Assembly: GCA_947646015.1 (NCBI GenBank)
Contig: CANSEY010000001.1
Span: forward strand, 310,001-374,000
DNA length: 64,000 nucleotides
Origin: an uncultured Bacteroides sp.
GTDB taxonomy: Bacteria; Bacteroidota; Bacteroidia; Bacteroidales; Bacteroidaceae
Direction: 5' to 3'
The position numbers and the translations under genes were made by a program. The notes beneath the pieces were generated by a model, which saw only the letters and a program-made list of their open reading frames with translations, had not been told where the DNA came from and made no database searches. Positions 42,893 to 51,635 of this stretch are shown here, one piece after another (positions within the stretch are counted from its first letter, which is position 1; every line of letters starts with the position of its first letter).

Positions 42893-44899
42893 ATGCAGAA
42901 TGAAGATGATTTAAGAGGACTTGCAAAGGTCATGGACTTTATGCGGGCAATCAGTATTTTATTTGTAGTGATAAACATTTACTGGTTTTGTTACCAGTCA
43001 TTCCGGGAATGGGGTATCAATATCGGGGTAGTCGATAAAATCCTGCTGAACTTCCAGCGTACCGCCGGGCTGTTCTCCAATATCCTGTACACCAAACTTT
43101 TTTCGGTGGTATTCCTTGCGCTTTCCTGTTTGGGTACAAAAGGAGTGAAAGAGGAAAAAATCACATGGAACAGGATTTATGTATTCCTGATAATCGGTTT
43201 TATCCTGTTTTTCCTAAACTGGTGGTTATTGGTTATGCCGTTACCACTGGCGACAAACACGGCATTGTATATCTTTACCATGACAGCCGGGTATCTTTCA
43301 CTGTTGGCTGCCGGAGTATGGATTTCACGCTTGTTGAAAAATAACCTGATGGATGATGTGTTTAATATAGAAAATGAAAGTTTCGCACAGGAAACACGCC
43401 TGATAGAAAACGAGTATTCCGTAAATCTCCGCACCCGGTTTTATTATAATAAGAAGTGGAACGATGGATGGATAAACGTTGTATCGCCCCAACGTGCGTC
43501 CATCGTTGTTGGAAATCCGGGCAGCGGCAAGTCTTTTTGTGTTATCAACCAATTTATCAAACAGCAAATTGAAAAAGGCTTCGCAATGTATCTGTATGAC
43601 TACAAATTTCCCGATTTATCGGAAATAGCTTATAATCATTTACTTAACCATTTGGACGGATATAAGGTAAAGCCTAAATTTTATATCATTAACTTTGACG
43701 ACCCACGCAAAAGTCACCGATGCAACCCGATAAATCCGGCATTTATGACGGACATATCGGACGCATACGAAGCCAGTTATACAATAATGTTAAATTTGAA
43801 TCGCAGTTGGATCACGAAGCAGGGGGATTTTTTCGTAGAAAGCCCGATTATCCTGCTCGCTTCTATCATTTGGTATTTGCGCATCTATCAGGGTGGTAAG
43901 TACTGTACATTCCCGCACGCCATCGAGTTTCTGAACAAGAAGTATGCCGATACATTCACGATATTAACGAGTTATCCCGAACTGGAAAACTATCTTTCAC
44001 CGTTCATGGACGCATGGGAATCCAATGCGCAAGACCAGTTACAGGGGCAGCTTGCAAGTGCTAAAATTCCTCTTTCGAGAATGATTTCACCCGCCTTGTA
44101 TTGGGTAATGACAGGGGATGATTTTTCACTGGATATAAACAATCCGGAAGAACCTAAGATATTGGTGGTAGGCAATAATCCCGACCGCCAAAATATCTAT
44201 TCCTGTGCTTTGGGACTGTATAATTCCCGTATCGTGAAGCTGATAAACAAGAAGCACCAACTCAAAAGTTCCGTGATAATTGACGAGTTGCCGACAGTAT
44301 ATCTTCGGGGACTGGATAACCTGATAGCAACGGCACGAAGCAATAAGGTAGCGGTCTGTTTAGGATTTCAGGATTTCAGCCAGTTACGCCGGGATTATGG
44401 GGATAAGGAAAGCAAAGTTATCGAAAATACGGTAGGTAATATCTTTTCCGGTCAGGTGGTTTCCGAAACGGCAAAAACGCTTTCAGAACGTTTTGGAAAG
44501 GTATTACAGAAACGACAAAGTATGACTATCAACCGGAATGACAAATCAACCTCTATCAGTACGCAAATGGATAGCCTGATACCGCCCAGTAAAATATCCG
44601 GCTTGACACAGGGTATGTTCGTGGGTGCGGTCTGCGACAGTTTCGATGAAAGGATAGAGCAGAAAATATTCCATTGCGAGATTGTGGTGGATAACGAACA
44701 GGTGAAGCGGGAAACAGCCAACTATAAGAAGCTGCCCCAAATTATAGATTTCAGGGACGGGGACGGGAACGACCGGATGCAGGAAGAAATACAGGCGAAT
44801 TACAACCGGGTCAAGCAGGAAGTCCAGCAGATTATCACGGACGAAATCGAAAGAATTAAGAACGACCCGGATTTACAACATTTGCTGAAAGAAAATTAA
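42893..44899 (+). CDS. mobC: Coupling protein MobC (VirD4/TraG-type ATPase)
   Basis: 668 residues. Three or four N-terminal membrane helices (to about 150), Walker A VVGNPGSGKSFCV at about 203-215, Walker B region SSVIIDELPTVYLRGL, and the T4CP motif VCLGFQDFSQLRRDYG. It links the relaxase-DNA complex to the secretion channel. Ends at a hairpin facing the defence genes. Confidence 0.93.
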   Translation: MQNEDDLRGLAKVMDFMRAISILFVVINIYWFCYQSFREWGINIGVVDKILLNFQRTAGLFSNILYTKLFSVVFLALSCLGTKGVKEEKITWNRIYVFLIIGFILFFLNWWLLVMPLPLATNTALYIFTMTAGYLSLLAAGVWISRLLKNNLMDDVFNIENESFAQETRLIENEYSVNLRTRFYYNKKWNDGWINVVSPQRASIVVGNPGSGKSFCVINQFIKQQIEKGFAMYLYDYKFPDLSEIAYNHLLNHLDGYKVKPKFYIINFDDPRKSHRCNPINPAFMTDISDAYEASYTIMLNLNRSWITKQGDFFVESPIILLASIIWYLRIYQGGKYCTFPHAIEFLNKKYADTFTILTSYPELENYLSPFMDAWESNAQDQLQGQLASAKIPLSRMISPALYWVMTGDDFSLDINNPEEPKILVVGNNPDRQNIYSCALGLYNSRIVKLINKKHQLKSSVIIDELPTVYLRGLDNLIATARSNKVAVCLGFQDFSQLRRDYGDKESKVIENTVGNIFSGQVVSETAKTLSERFGKVLQKRQSMTINRNDKSTSISTQMDSLIPPSKISGLTQGMFVGAVCDSFDERIEQKIFHCEIVVDNEQVKRETANYKKLPQIIDFRDGDGNDRMQEEIQANYNRVKQEVQQIITDEIERIKNDPDLQHLLKEN

Positions 44900-44902
44900 G
44901 TA

Positions 44903-44924
44903 ATCAGGTGGTTTTCCACCTGAT
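44903..44924. terminator. Bidirectional terminator mobC / thsB
   Basis: 9-bp perfect stem ATCAGGTGG-TTTT-CCACCTGAT between convergent genes, with A/T-rich flanks. Confidence 0.8.
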
Positions 44925-44932
44925 TTATAATA

Positions 44933-45454
44933 TCAATATATAGTTTTAGAATTATATGGTACATTACTATTTACTCCATAATATGCGATGGCATATTTAA
45001 TTTTGTCTTGAGTGAAAGGTATATGTACCACTTTTGCCGTATTATTTACGACATATTCTTTTAACTTTTTAGGTAATCTCTGAATTAACCTTTCAGTTAG
45101 ATAGGAGAAATTAGTTTCACCAGTATAAGCTACAATAATAGGTAAATTGTAATCATTAACCGCTGTTTCTATTTCCCAATTAAGTAATCCTCTATTATAA
45201 TTGGTTTCATTAGAGATTATTACTAACATATTTTTGGAATTACGCATTCTTTCTCTTAATCTATTTCGCAATGTGATGTCACAACTCGTATCTCTAACAG
45301 CATACGTTTTCTCGTGACTATTAACAAAGTTAAAATCACATTTATTTGAATTTTGCCACATTTTCAATGTGTTAAAATACTTGTAATCACTATTTGCAGG
45401 ACAGGGTTCTCCTTGTCCATCAAATGCCACATATGTACCACTTCTGTAAGCCAT
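44933..45454 (-). CDS. thsB: TIR-like protein (ThsB-type, Thoeris defence)
   Basis: 173 residues, soluble. The TIR-like (DUF1863/MTH538-type) fold is indicated by GTYVAFDGQGE, SDYKYFNTLKMWQ, and RNSKNMLVIISNETNYNRGLLNWEIETAV, with the conserved Glu in WEIETAV. In Thoeris systems the TIR protein senses phage infection and makes an ADP-ribose-based signal. It is the second gene of a pair, 10 bp after a macro-domain membrane protein, which supports the assignment. Phage defence has not been shown for this locus. Confidence 0.8.
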   Translation of the reverse strand: MAYRSGTYVAFDGQGEPCPANSDYKYFNTLKMWQNSNKCDFNFVNSHEKTYAVRDTSCDITLRNRLRERMRNSKNMLVIISNETNYNRGLLNWEIETAVNDYNLPIIVAYTGETNFSYLTERLIQRLPKKLKEYVVNNTAKVVHIPFTQDKIKYAIAYYGVNSNVPYNSKTIY

Positions 45455-45464
45455 GATAGTCGTT

Positions 45465-46298
45465 TTAATTTAAAAGTTTATTATTGTAGTATTCTTCTAT
45501 AAGATTAAGATTTACATTTTTCATCATAGAAGAATGTATGATAATATTTAATCCTTGTGGAAGAGAATTTGAGTTCATAAATTCAAAACAGGTTAAAGTA
45601 AATAGCAATATTCTTTGTGCTGGTTTTTTTATACCGCTTTGTCCTGTACCCATCAATGGCATATAGATAGGACGGCTATTTGCATTTTTATTGAGACAAA
45701 TACTCAAATTATAAATAACATCCTTAAATTCGTGTGTATCAATATATGCATGGTCATCTTTATCAAAATGTGTCATTGCAAGAAGTATATAACAATTCTT
45801 TCCATCACGAATTTTTGCACATGTTCCTAAAGCATATTTTTTATTTTTTCCACCATTTTTTCTTTGATCATTTTCTTCAAATGCAATTCCGGTCAATGAC
45901 TGCTCTATTTTATCATCTAACTCTTGTAACCTATCACCAAAATATTGATTTATAAATTTACCATGTATAGTATTTTTTGCAATAATTATATCATTAACAA
46001 TCGTATCAAAGTATTCATTTACAGGAATAACTATTACGCCTTCAAATTTGAAAAGGTCTCCTTCCGTTACGGTCACAATGAATTTAGAATCTAATTGTAA
46101 TATGATTTTTTTCTTCCTCTGTATCTGATATAAGCCATAACATATACATATTGCTAAAATCATTAATCCACCAGCCAAAGTCTCATATATGGATAGTTTT
46201 GTGGTATTCCAATCACAGATAAAAACAACCAAAGTTGCAACTGAAGATAGTGCGGCAAGGGCTGCGATAAATTCTTTCCAAAAGAGTTTAATTATCAT
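45465..46298 (-). CDS. thsA: Membrane-anchored macro-domain effector (type II ThsA-like)
   Basis: 277 residues. Two N-terminal membrane helices (about 10-28 and 40-58), then a macro-like domain: FEGVIVIPVNEYFDT at the start and IYMPLMGTGQSGIKKPAQRI as the glycine-rich ligand loop. This TM-TM-macro layout is that of type II Thoeris ThsA, where a nucleotide signal bound by the macro domain triggers the membrane part and stops growth. AT-rich compared with the transfer genes on both sides, suggesting later acquisition as cargo. Confidence 0.8.
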   Translation of the reverse strand: MIIKLFWKEFIAALAALSSVATLVVFICDWNTTKLSIYETLAGGLMILAICICYGLYQIQRKKKIILQLDSKFIVTVTEGDLFKFEGVIVIPVNEYFDTIVNDIIIAKNTIHGKFINQYFGDRLQELDDKIEQSLTGIAFEENDQRKNGGKNKKYALGTCAKIRDGKNCYILLAMTHFDKDDHAYIDTHEFKDVIYNLSICLNKNANSRPIYMPLMGTGQSGIKKPAQRILLFTLTCFEFMNSNSLPQGLNIIIHSSMMKNVNLNLIEEYYNNKLLN

Positions 46299-46417
46299 AC
46301 TTTATATTACTTATTTATAGCATAATGTGAACTTTAATACAAAGAAAAGAAATTTATTGCACATTATCGTACAATATGATGAATTTATATTGAACGCTTG
46401 TTTGTTTTTGTTTATGG

Positions 46418-46457
46418 GGACAAATGAAGCCAAACGAAGACTAATGAAGCCACCCCT
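46418..46457. repeat. Degenerate iteron site 3 before the DUF3945 operon
   Basis: In opposite orientation to sites 1 and 2: GGACA at 46418, then AGCCA, AGACT and AGCCA at 46428, 46438 and 46448, again every 10 bp. The first repeat (GGGACAAATGA) equals the reverse complement of site 1. It lies 120 bp before ATG 46539. Confidence 0.5.
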
Positions 46458-46538
46458 TCCCAAATCCTTAAATATACTCTATTTCATCCGTACTTTTACT
46501 TCCGAAATTTTTATTTACTCACTAAAATTCAAAAAGTT

Positions 46539-48068
46539 ATGGATGTAAACACAGCCAGCCAATCCACCACTGACGAACAGATGATGGATATTCTTCTTGT
46601 ACTGGATAAGGAAAAAAAGACAATCAGCGCAGTGAAAGGCGTGGATGAAAACGGGGAACTCCAAACCGTAGCACCGGAGAATAACAGCGAACTTCTGAAA
46701 TTCGACCGTCACGGCGATTTCTTTTCCAACTTCTTTTCCAACATGATGAACCAGTTGAAGAACCCGACCCGTTTTAACTTCTTCAAAATCCCCAAAATTG
46801 AACTTCCCAAGATTACACCGATAATCAGGGACAACTTCGACCATCCGACACCTGAAAATGAAGCGGACATAGCACGCTACCGGGTAACACCCGAAACACA
46901 GAAACAGGAAGTGAAGAACGAACAACCGAACCAAACACAGCAGCAAGTACAGCAACCGCAGCAGGAAGCAACGGCACAAGCACCGCAGCAACCTGACAAA
47001 AGCAAGTATGTTATCGACCCTGACAAGGTGGACTGGGAAGCCTTGAAAAACTTCGGGCTTTCCAAAGAACAGCTTGAAAAGGCAAAGGCTTTAGAACCCA
47101 TGTTAAGGGGGTACAAGTCGCCCGGTGCGTTCTCCATCGCAGGAAACTACAATTCCGCCATTATGAAACTGGACGCACGCCTGTCTTTTCGGCATGACAA
47201 GGACGGGAATGTGGTTTTGGCGATACATGGTATCCGCCAAAAGCCGGAACTTGAACGTCCGTTCTTCGGGCATGAATTTTCCAAAGAGGATAAAGCCAAT
47301 CTTCTTGAAACGGGCAATATGGGACGCATAGTAAACCTGAAAAACTATATCACGGGGGAAATGATACCCTCTTTCGTCAGCGTGGATAAGGTGACAAATG
47401 AATTGGTTTCCATGCGTGCAAGCAGCGTCCAAATCCCTGATGAAATAAAGGGTGTCAAACTGAACAAGGAACAACAGCAAGCCTTACGGGAGGGAAAAGG
47501 GGTATTCCTTGAAAATATGATTTCCAACCGTAAAAATCCCTTTTCCGCAACCGTTCAGGTCAATGCCGACAAGAAAAGTCTGGAATTTATCTATCCCAAT
47601 GCCAAACAGTCACAAGAGCAACGACAGAAACAGGAACAGCCGAACAGCCTTGTTACCAGTGACGGTGTAACCATCCCCAAGAGTATTTCAGGAATAGAAC
47701 TATCCCGCCAGCAACAGCAGGATTTAGTCAATGACAAGACCATCTTTGTTGCCGGGCTGAAAGACAAGCGGGGGGTCGAATACGATGCTTACATTCAGGT
47801 GAACCACGACAAGAAGAAACTCGGCTTTTACAGTGATAACCCCAGTTTTGACCGTTCAGCCGTGAAAGAGATTACTCCGGCAAGCAAGAACCGTACACAG
47901 GTAGCGGTCAATTCGGAGGGCAAGACCAACGAAGCCACCAAGAAGGTGAAAGAACCCTTGAAAAAGGGTCAGGACAAGCCCACTGAAAAACAAAAGACCA
48001 AGCAGGATAAAAAGGAAAAGCAGGAGCAGACGGACAAACCCAAACAAAGCAGGGGACGCAAAAGATGA
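46539..48068 (+). CDS. DUF4099/DUF3945-type protein
   Basis: 509 residues. N-terminal domain (about 1-110), a glutamine-rich linker (TQKQEVKNEQPNQTQQQVQQPQQ), a central domain starting PDKVDWEALKNFGLSKEQLEKA, and two DUF3945-like repeats (SSVQIPDEIKGVKLNKEQQQALREGKGVFLENM and KSISGIELSRQQQQDLVNDKTIFVAGLKD). The C-terminus is very basic. Often found directly before topoisomerase III on Bacteroides elements; role unknown, perhaps DNA-binding in excision or transfer. Confidence 0.82.
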   Translation: MDVNTASQSTTDEQMMDILLVLDKEKKTISAVKGVDENGELQTVAPENNSELLKFDRHGDFFSNFFSNMMNQLKNPTRFNFFKIPKIELPKITPIIRDNFDHPTPENEADIARYRVTPETQKQEVKNEQPNQTQQQVQQPQQEATAQAPQQPDKSKYVIDPDKVDWEALKNFGLSKEQLEKAKALEPMLRGYKSPGAFSIAGNYNSAIMKLDARLSFRHDKDGNVVLAIHGIRQKPELERPFFGHEFSKEDKANLLETGNMGRIVNLKNYITGEMIPSFVSVDKVTNELVSMRASSVQIPDEIKGVKLNKEQQQALREGKGVFLENMISNRKNPFSATVQVNADKKSLEFIYPNAKQSQEQRQKQEQPNSLVTSDGVTIPKSISGIELSRQQQQDLVNDKTIFVAGLKDKRGVEYDAYIQVNHDKKKLGFYSDNPSFDRSAVKEITPASKNRTQVAVNSEGKTNEATKKVKEPLKKGQDKPTEKQKTKQDKKEKQEQTDKPKQSRGRKR

Positions 48069-48253
48069 TAGCGGTATTAATCCTTATCCCGGTTGTCGGT
48101 TTCGTCCTGTTCGTTCGTGCCTGTTTCAAAACAGACTGGAAAGCCATAGACGAACAGAACCGACAATTTTATGCAGATGGTTATCACATCTACTATGACC
48201 GGAAAATCCTAAGGCAAAAAGAAGTGGAACAATTAAAATCAAAATTAGAATGA
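48065..48253 (+). CDS. Small membrane protein between DUF3945 and topoisomerase genes
   Basis: 62 residues: one N-terminal membrane helix (MIAVLILIPVVGFVLFVRACF) and a charged helical tail. It overlaps both neighbours by four bases (ATGA), so it is translated as part of the operon. Function unknown. Confidence 0.7.
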   Translation: MIAVLILIPVVGFVLFVRACFKTDWKAIDEQNRQFYADGYHIYYDRKILRQKEVEQLKSKLE

Positions 48254-50331
48254 TTGCAGTAATCGGAGAAAAACCAAGCGTGGCAAGGGATATTGCCCGC
48301 ATTTTAGGAGCGAGTGAAAAACAGGATGGCTACCTTTCAGGTAACGGGTATCTCGTTACCTGGGCGTTCGGCCATCTTGTAGGATTGGCAATGCCGGAAG
48401 CCTACGGCATACAGAGTTTCCGCCGGGAAAGCCTACCTATTATCCCGGATAGTTTTCAACTTACACCCCGACAAGTGAAAGCGGAAAAGGGGTACAAGGC
48501 TGACCCCGGAGCGTTGAAACAGCTAAAGGTAATCAAAGAGGTATTCAGCCAGTCGGACAAGATAATAGTCGCTACGGATGCAGGGAGAGAGGGAGAACTT
48601 ATATTTCGCTATATCTACCAGTATATCGGATGCGACAAGCCTTTTGTCCGTTTATGGATAAGCAGCCTTACGGACAAGGCAATCCGTGAGGGACTGCAAA
48701 ACCTGAAAGCCGGTAGCCTGTATGATAACCTGTTCCGTTCGGCACAGGCACGTAGCGAAGCGGATTATTTGATTGGAATAAACGCAACACAGGCTTTAAG
48801 CGTGGCAGCCGGACAAGGAATATTCTCTTTGGGACGGGTACAGTCGCCCACGTTGGCAATGATATGTACCCGCTTTTTGGAGAACAAGAACTTTGTCCCG
48901 CAAAAGTATTGGCAACTGAAATTACAGTCGGCAAAGGATGATATAGCTTTTACGGCACTATCCTCAGATAAATACGATATGCAGCAGATCGCCATCGACA
49001 CGCTGCAAAGGATAAAGGAAGCGGAAACGGTACGGGTGAAATCCGTAGAACGTAAAGAAGTGAATCAAGAACCGCCCTTGCTCTATGACCTTACCACGCT
49101 GCAAAAGGAAGCGAATACGAAACTGAATTTTTCCGCAGATAAAACATTATCCATCGCACAAAAATTATACGAGGGTAAACTTATCAGCTATCCCCGAACC
49201 GGAAGCCGTTACATATCACAGGACGTATTCGAGGAAATCCCGGAACGGTTTATTAATTTGGAGCAGTACACCCGCTTTTCCGGGTATGCCGCAGGGATGA
49301 AAGGCAAAGCCTTAAATCCCCGTTCCGTAAATGATGGCAAGGTAACAGACCACCACGCCTTGATTGTAACCGAAAACTTGCCCGGCAAGATGGAAGCGGA
49401 CGAACAGGCAATCTATGATCTGATAGCCGGACGGATGTTGGAAGCCTTTTCTGAAAAATGCGTCAAAGACGTTACCAGTGTAACGCTGGAGTGTGAAGGG
49501 TCGCTTTTCACTGTTAAAGGTTCTGTAACCAAGTCCGCCGGATGGCGTGCCGTATTCGGTGAGAAAGAGGACGGGGAAGATAACACCGCTTTACCCGTGA
49601 TGCAGGACGGTAACAGTCTGCCGCTTTCCGGTATTGAACTGTTGGAGAAGCAGACCAAGCCCAAACCGTTACACACGGAAAGCAGCCTGCTTTCTTCGAT
49701 GGAAACGGCGGGTAAGGAACTGGAAAACGCAGAACTGAAAGCAAGCATGAAAGACACGGGTATCGGTACACCCGCAACAAGGGCAGCCATTATCGAAACG
49801 CTGTTTTCCCGCCAGTACATCATCCGGGAGAAAAAGAACCTTGTCCCGACCGAGAAAGGGCTTGCCGTTTACAACATCATCCGGGACAAGAAAATAGCGG
49901 ACGTAGAAATGACGGGCATGTGGGAAAATACGCTTGCCAAAATAGAAAGCGGGGAAATGAACCCCGACACGTTCCGCAAAGGTATCGAGGTGTACGCAAG
50001 GCAAATCACGGCTGAACTTTTGGATGTTCAGCTTTCGTTCGCTTCGGGTGGTAATTGTGTCTGCCCGAAATGCAAGACCGGACGTATTCTGTTTTATCCG
50101 AAAGTCGCCAAGTGTTCCAATGTGGATTGTTCCGTTACCATCTTTCGCAACAAGAGCGAAAAGCAGCTAACGGACAAACAGATTACCGAACTGGTGACTA
50201 CCGGGAAAACCGGGCTAATCAAAGGGTTCAAAAGTAAAAACGGCAAAGTCTTTGACGCTTCACTTGCTTTTGACGGGCAGTTTAATGTTACTTTCGTATT
50301 TCCTGAAAAGAAAGGAAAGCCCCAAAAATAA
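48250..50331 (+). CDS. topB: Type IA DNA topoisomerase III (Exc-like)
   Basis: 693 residues. TOPRIM start AVIGEKPSVARDIARILG with DAGREGELIFRY acidic residues, catalytic Tyr314 in LISYPRTGSRYIS, and a C-terminal four-cysteine zinc motif (CPKCKTGRILFYPKVAKCSNVDC). In CTnDOT the equivalent gene (exc) is needed for excision in vivo conditions of the native element. It ends the operon begun at 46539; a putative small-RNA region and terminator follow. Confidence 0.94.
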   Translation: MIAVIGEKPSVARDIARILGASEKQDGYLSGNGYLVTWAFGHLVGLAMPEAYGIQSFRRESLPIIPDSFQLTPRQVKAEKGYKADPGALKQLKVIKEVFSQSDKIIVATDAGREGELIFRYIYQYIGCDKPFVRLWISSLTDKAIREGLQNLKAGSLYDNLFRSAQARSEADYLIGINATQALSVAAGQGIFSLGRVQSPTLAMICTRFLENKNFVPQKYWQLKLQSAKDDIAFTALSSDKYDMQQIAIDTLQRIKEAETVRVKSVERKEVNQEPPLLYDLTTLQKEANTKLNFSADKTLSIAQKLYEGKLISYPRTGSRYISQDVFEEIPERFINLEQYTRFSGYAAGMKGKALNPRSVNDGKVTDHHALIVTENLPGKMEADEQAIYDLIAGRMLEAFSEKCVKDVTSVTLECEGSLFTVKGSVTKSAGWRAVFGEKEDGEDNTALPVMQDGNSLPLSGIELLEKQTKPKPLHTESSLLSSMETAGKELENAELKASMKDTGIGTPATRAAIIETLFSRQYIIREKKNLVPTEKGLAVYNIIRDKKIADVEMTGMWENTLAKIESGEMNPDTFRKGIEVYARQITAELLDVQLSFASGGNCVCPKCKTGRILFYPKVAKCSNVDCSVTIFRNKSEKQLTDKQITELVTTGKTGLIKGFKSKNGKVFDASLAFDGQFNVTFVFPEKKGKPQK

Positions 50332-50340
50332 GATGGAAAT

Positions 50341-50433
50341 CGTTATATTTGCCACGGAAAGTTTCATTATAGATAAATTTATAATTGAAATTTTTGTGGT
50401 TGAAGCACCCGGAGGGATACCGGGTGCTTTTTT
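50341..50433 (+). ncRNA. Candidate RteR-like small RNA downstream of topoisomerase III
   Basis: The 100 bp after topB have no gene, an AT-rich stretch with ATAATTGAAATTTTTGTGG, and an intrinsic terminator. In CTnDOT the tra-repressing RNA RteR is encoded just downstream of exc. The segment 50381-50402 would pair with tra mRNA at 38530-38550 apart from one bulge. Identification rests on position and this pairing only. Confidence 0.4.
50403..50433 (+). terminator. Terminator after topB
   Basis: 10-bp stem AAGCACCCGG (50403-50412) with 50420-50429, 7-nt loop, T6. Confidence 0.9.
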
Positions 50434-50435
50434 AA

Positions 50436-50957
50436 TCACTCTCCTTTATATCGGTAGGTCAGGCAAACGACTTGATTATCCAGTATCTTGTTTTGGGTCA
50501 GTTCCCACTTCGACCCGAATGTTTTTCCTATGAACCTGATACCGTCCCCCAGCATGACCGGAACAATATACAGGGTTATTTCATCCAGCAGGGACGCTTC
50601 GATCAGCGAGGTTATGAACTTGCCGCCACCGATAACCTGAATATCGGTTTCCGAACTTGATTTAAGTTCATTGACCGCACGTAACGGCATATCGGTAAGA
50701 AAGGTTACATTCTTCTTTTCCGTCACATTGGTATCGTAGTGGGACACTACAAAAGTCTTTTTACTTTTGTACGGCCATCCGCCCCAATGTTCAAAAATAT
50801 AAGTATAGGTATTCGCACCCAGTAGCAGGTAATTTGCAACTTCGTATTCTTTATTCAACAAAGCTTTCACATTTTGGGGCATCCAGTCCAGTTCATTGTC
50901 CGGTGTTGCGATAAACCCGTCCAGAGATACGGCGATATTCGCTTTTATTGGCTTCAT
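50436..50957 (-). CDS. RibD C-terminal/DHFR-like reductase
   Basis: 173 residues from ATG 50957 (MKPIKANIAVSLDGFIA), the usual start of the family; a longer frame to 51005 is less likely. Motifs NIAVSLDGFIATPDNELDW, LLGANTYTYI, and IQVIGGGKFITSLIEASLLDEITLYIVPVMLGDG match NADPH-binding RibD_C/DHFR-superfamily reductases. The substrate is unknown; this group is not the antibiotic-resistance DHFR (dfrA) type. Cargo in the element. Confidence 0.85.
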   Translation of the reverse strand: MKPIKANIAVSLDGFIATPDNELDWMPQNVKALLNKEYEVANYLLLGANTYTYIFEHWGGWPYKSKKTFVVSHYDTNVTEKKNVTFLTDMPLRAVNELKSSSETDIQVIGGGKFITSLIEASLLDEITLYIVPVMLGDGIRFIGKTFGSKWELTQNKILDNQVVCLTYRYKGE

Positions 50958-51344
50958 ATTATTGGGTATTAAACAGTTTATAATCCTTTTCAAACTGTTC
51001 GCCAATATCTAAAAAAGAAGCGTGGCACTCACACTGCTTCGATACGAGGTACTGGCATACCCAAACAAGGAAACAGGCAAGACCACGCTATGATAAACCA
51101 TAGCATAAACCTTGCGCTGAAAATCCCCTTGTTTTGAAAAGTGCCAGTTTTCGCATCGGGACGTTCGGCGAACGTATATGTTATATATAAAGGCGAAATC
51201 ACAGGTTACTGTTCCGTCGCCGTTATTTTCTTATGTAACTTTTGCAAAGTTAGCTAAATACCTGAAAACTCCGGCATACAAGACGAAGAAATCCTGCCTT
51301 ATCTCACGACAAAACAGGATTGAAAGCTATTAGAAAAGAAAAAA
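50958..51344 (-). other. 387-bp non-coding region with strong secondary structure
   Basis: Nested inverted repeats: CTGGCA (51052-51057) with 51142-51147, AAACAAGG (51063-51070) with 51127-51134, an inner GCTATG-ATAAAC-CATAGC hairpin (51087-51104), a perfect palindrome ACGTTCGGCGAACGT (51161-51175), and GGCGA...TCGCC (about 51192-51221). No frame is open on either strand. It could be an untranslated RNA, a leader, or a replication or excision site for the neighbouring Xis/primase genes. Strand undetermined. Confidence 0.45.
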
Positions 51345-51623
51345 TTAATCGGTTTTCTCACGGATTAACTTGTGTACGTCGGTTGCACGGTAATAACACC
51401 TGCCATCCAGCATAAGGTAAGGGAGTATTCCTTTTTTCCGGTAACGGGTCAGTGTCCGGGGGGCTACTTTCAAGAGCAGGCACAAGTCCTGATTATCCAG
51501 CAGTTCTTCACCATCCAAGCAGTTACGCCCGTTTATTACCCGGTCTATCTTCTTGTCCTGCATATCGAACCTATCCATGATACGTTCCATCCATGCGGTA
51601 AAATCTTCTTTGTCTATATACAT
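51345..51623 (-). CDS. Helix-turn-helix protein, Xis2d-like
   Basis: 92 residues with a MerR/excisionase-type winged helix: LLDNQDLCLLLKVAPRTLTRYRKKGILPYLMLDGRCYYRATDVHKLI. Such small proteins (Xis2c, Xis2d) help IntDOT excise the element and regulate transfer genes in CTnDOT. 13 bp after the primase-helicase gene; separate from int, as in CTnDOT. Confidence 0.82.
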   Translation of the reverse strand: MYIDKEDFTAWMERIMDRFDMQDKKIDRVINGRNCLDGEELLDNQDLCLLLKVAPRTLTRYRKKGILPYLMLDGRCYYRATDVHKLIREKTD

Positions 51624-51635
51624 AAGGCTGCCTGA

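Noticed and set aside
50436-50957. Trimethoprim-resistance DHFR
   Set aside because: The motifs are those of RibD_C-like reductases, not of dfrA-type enzymes.
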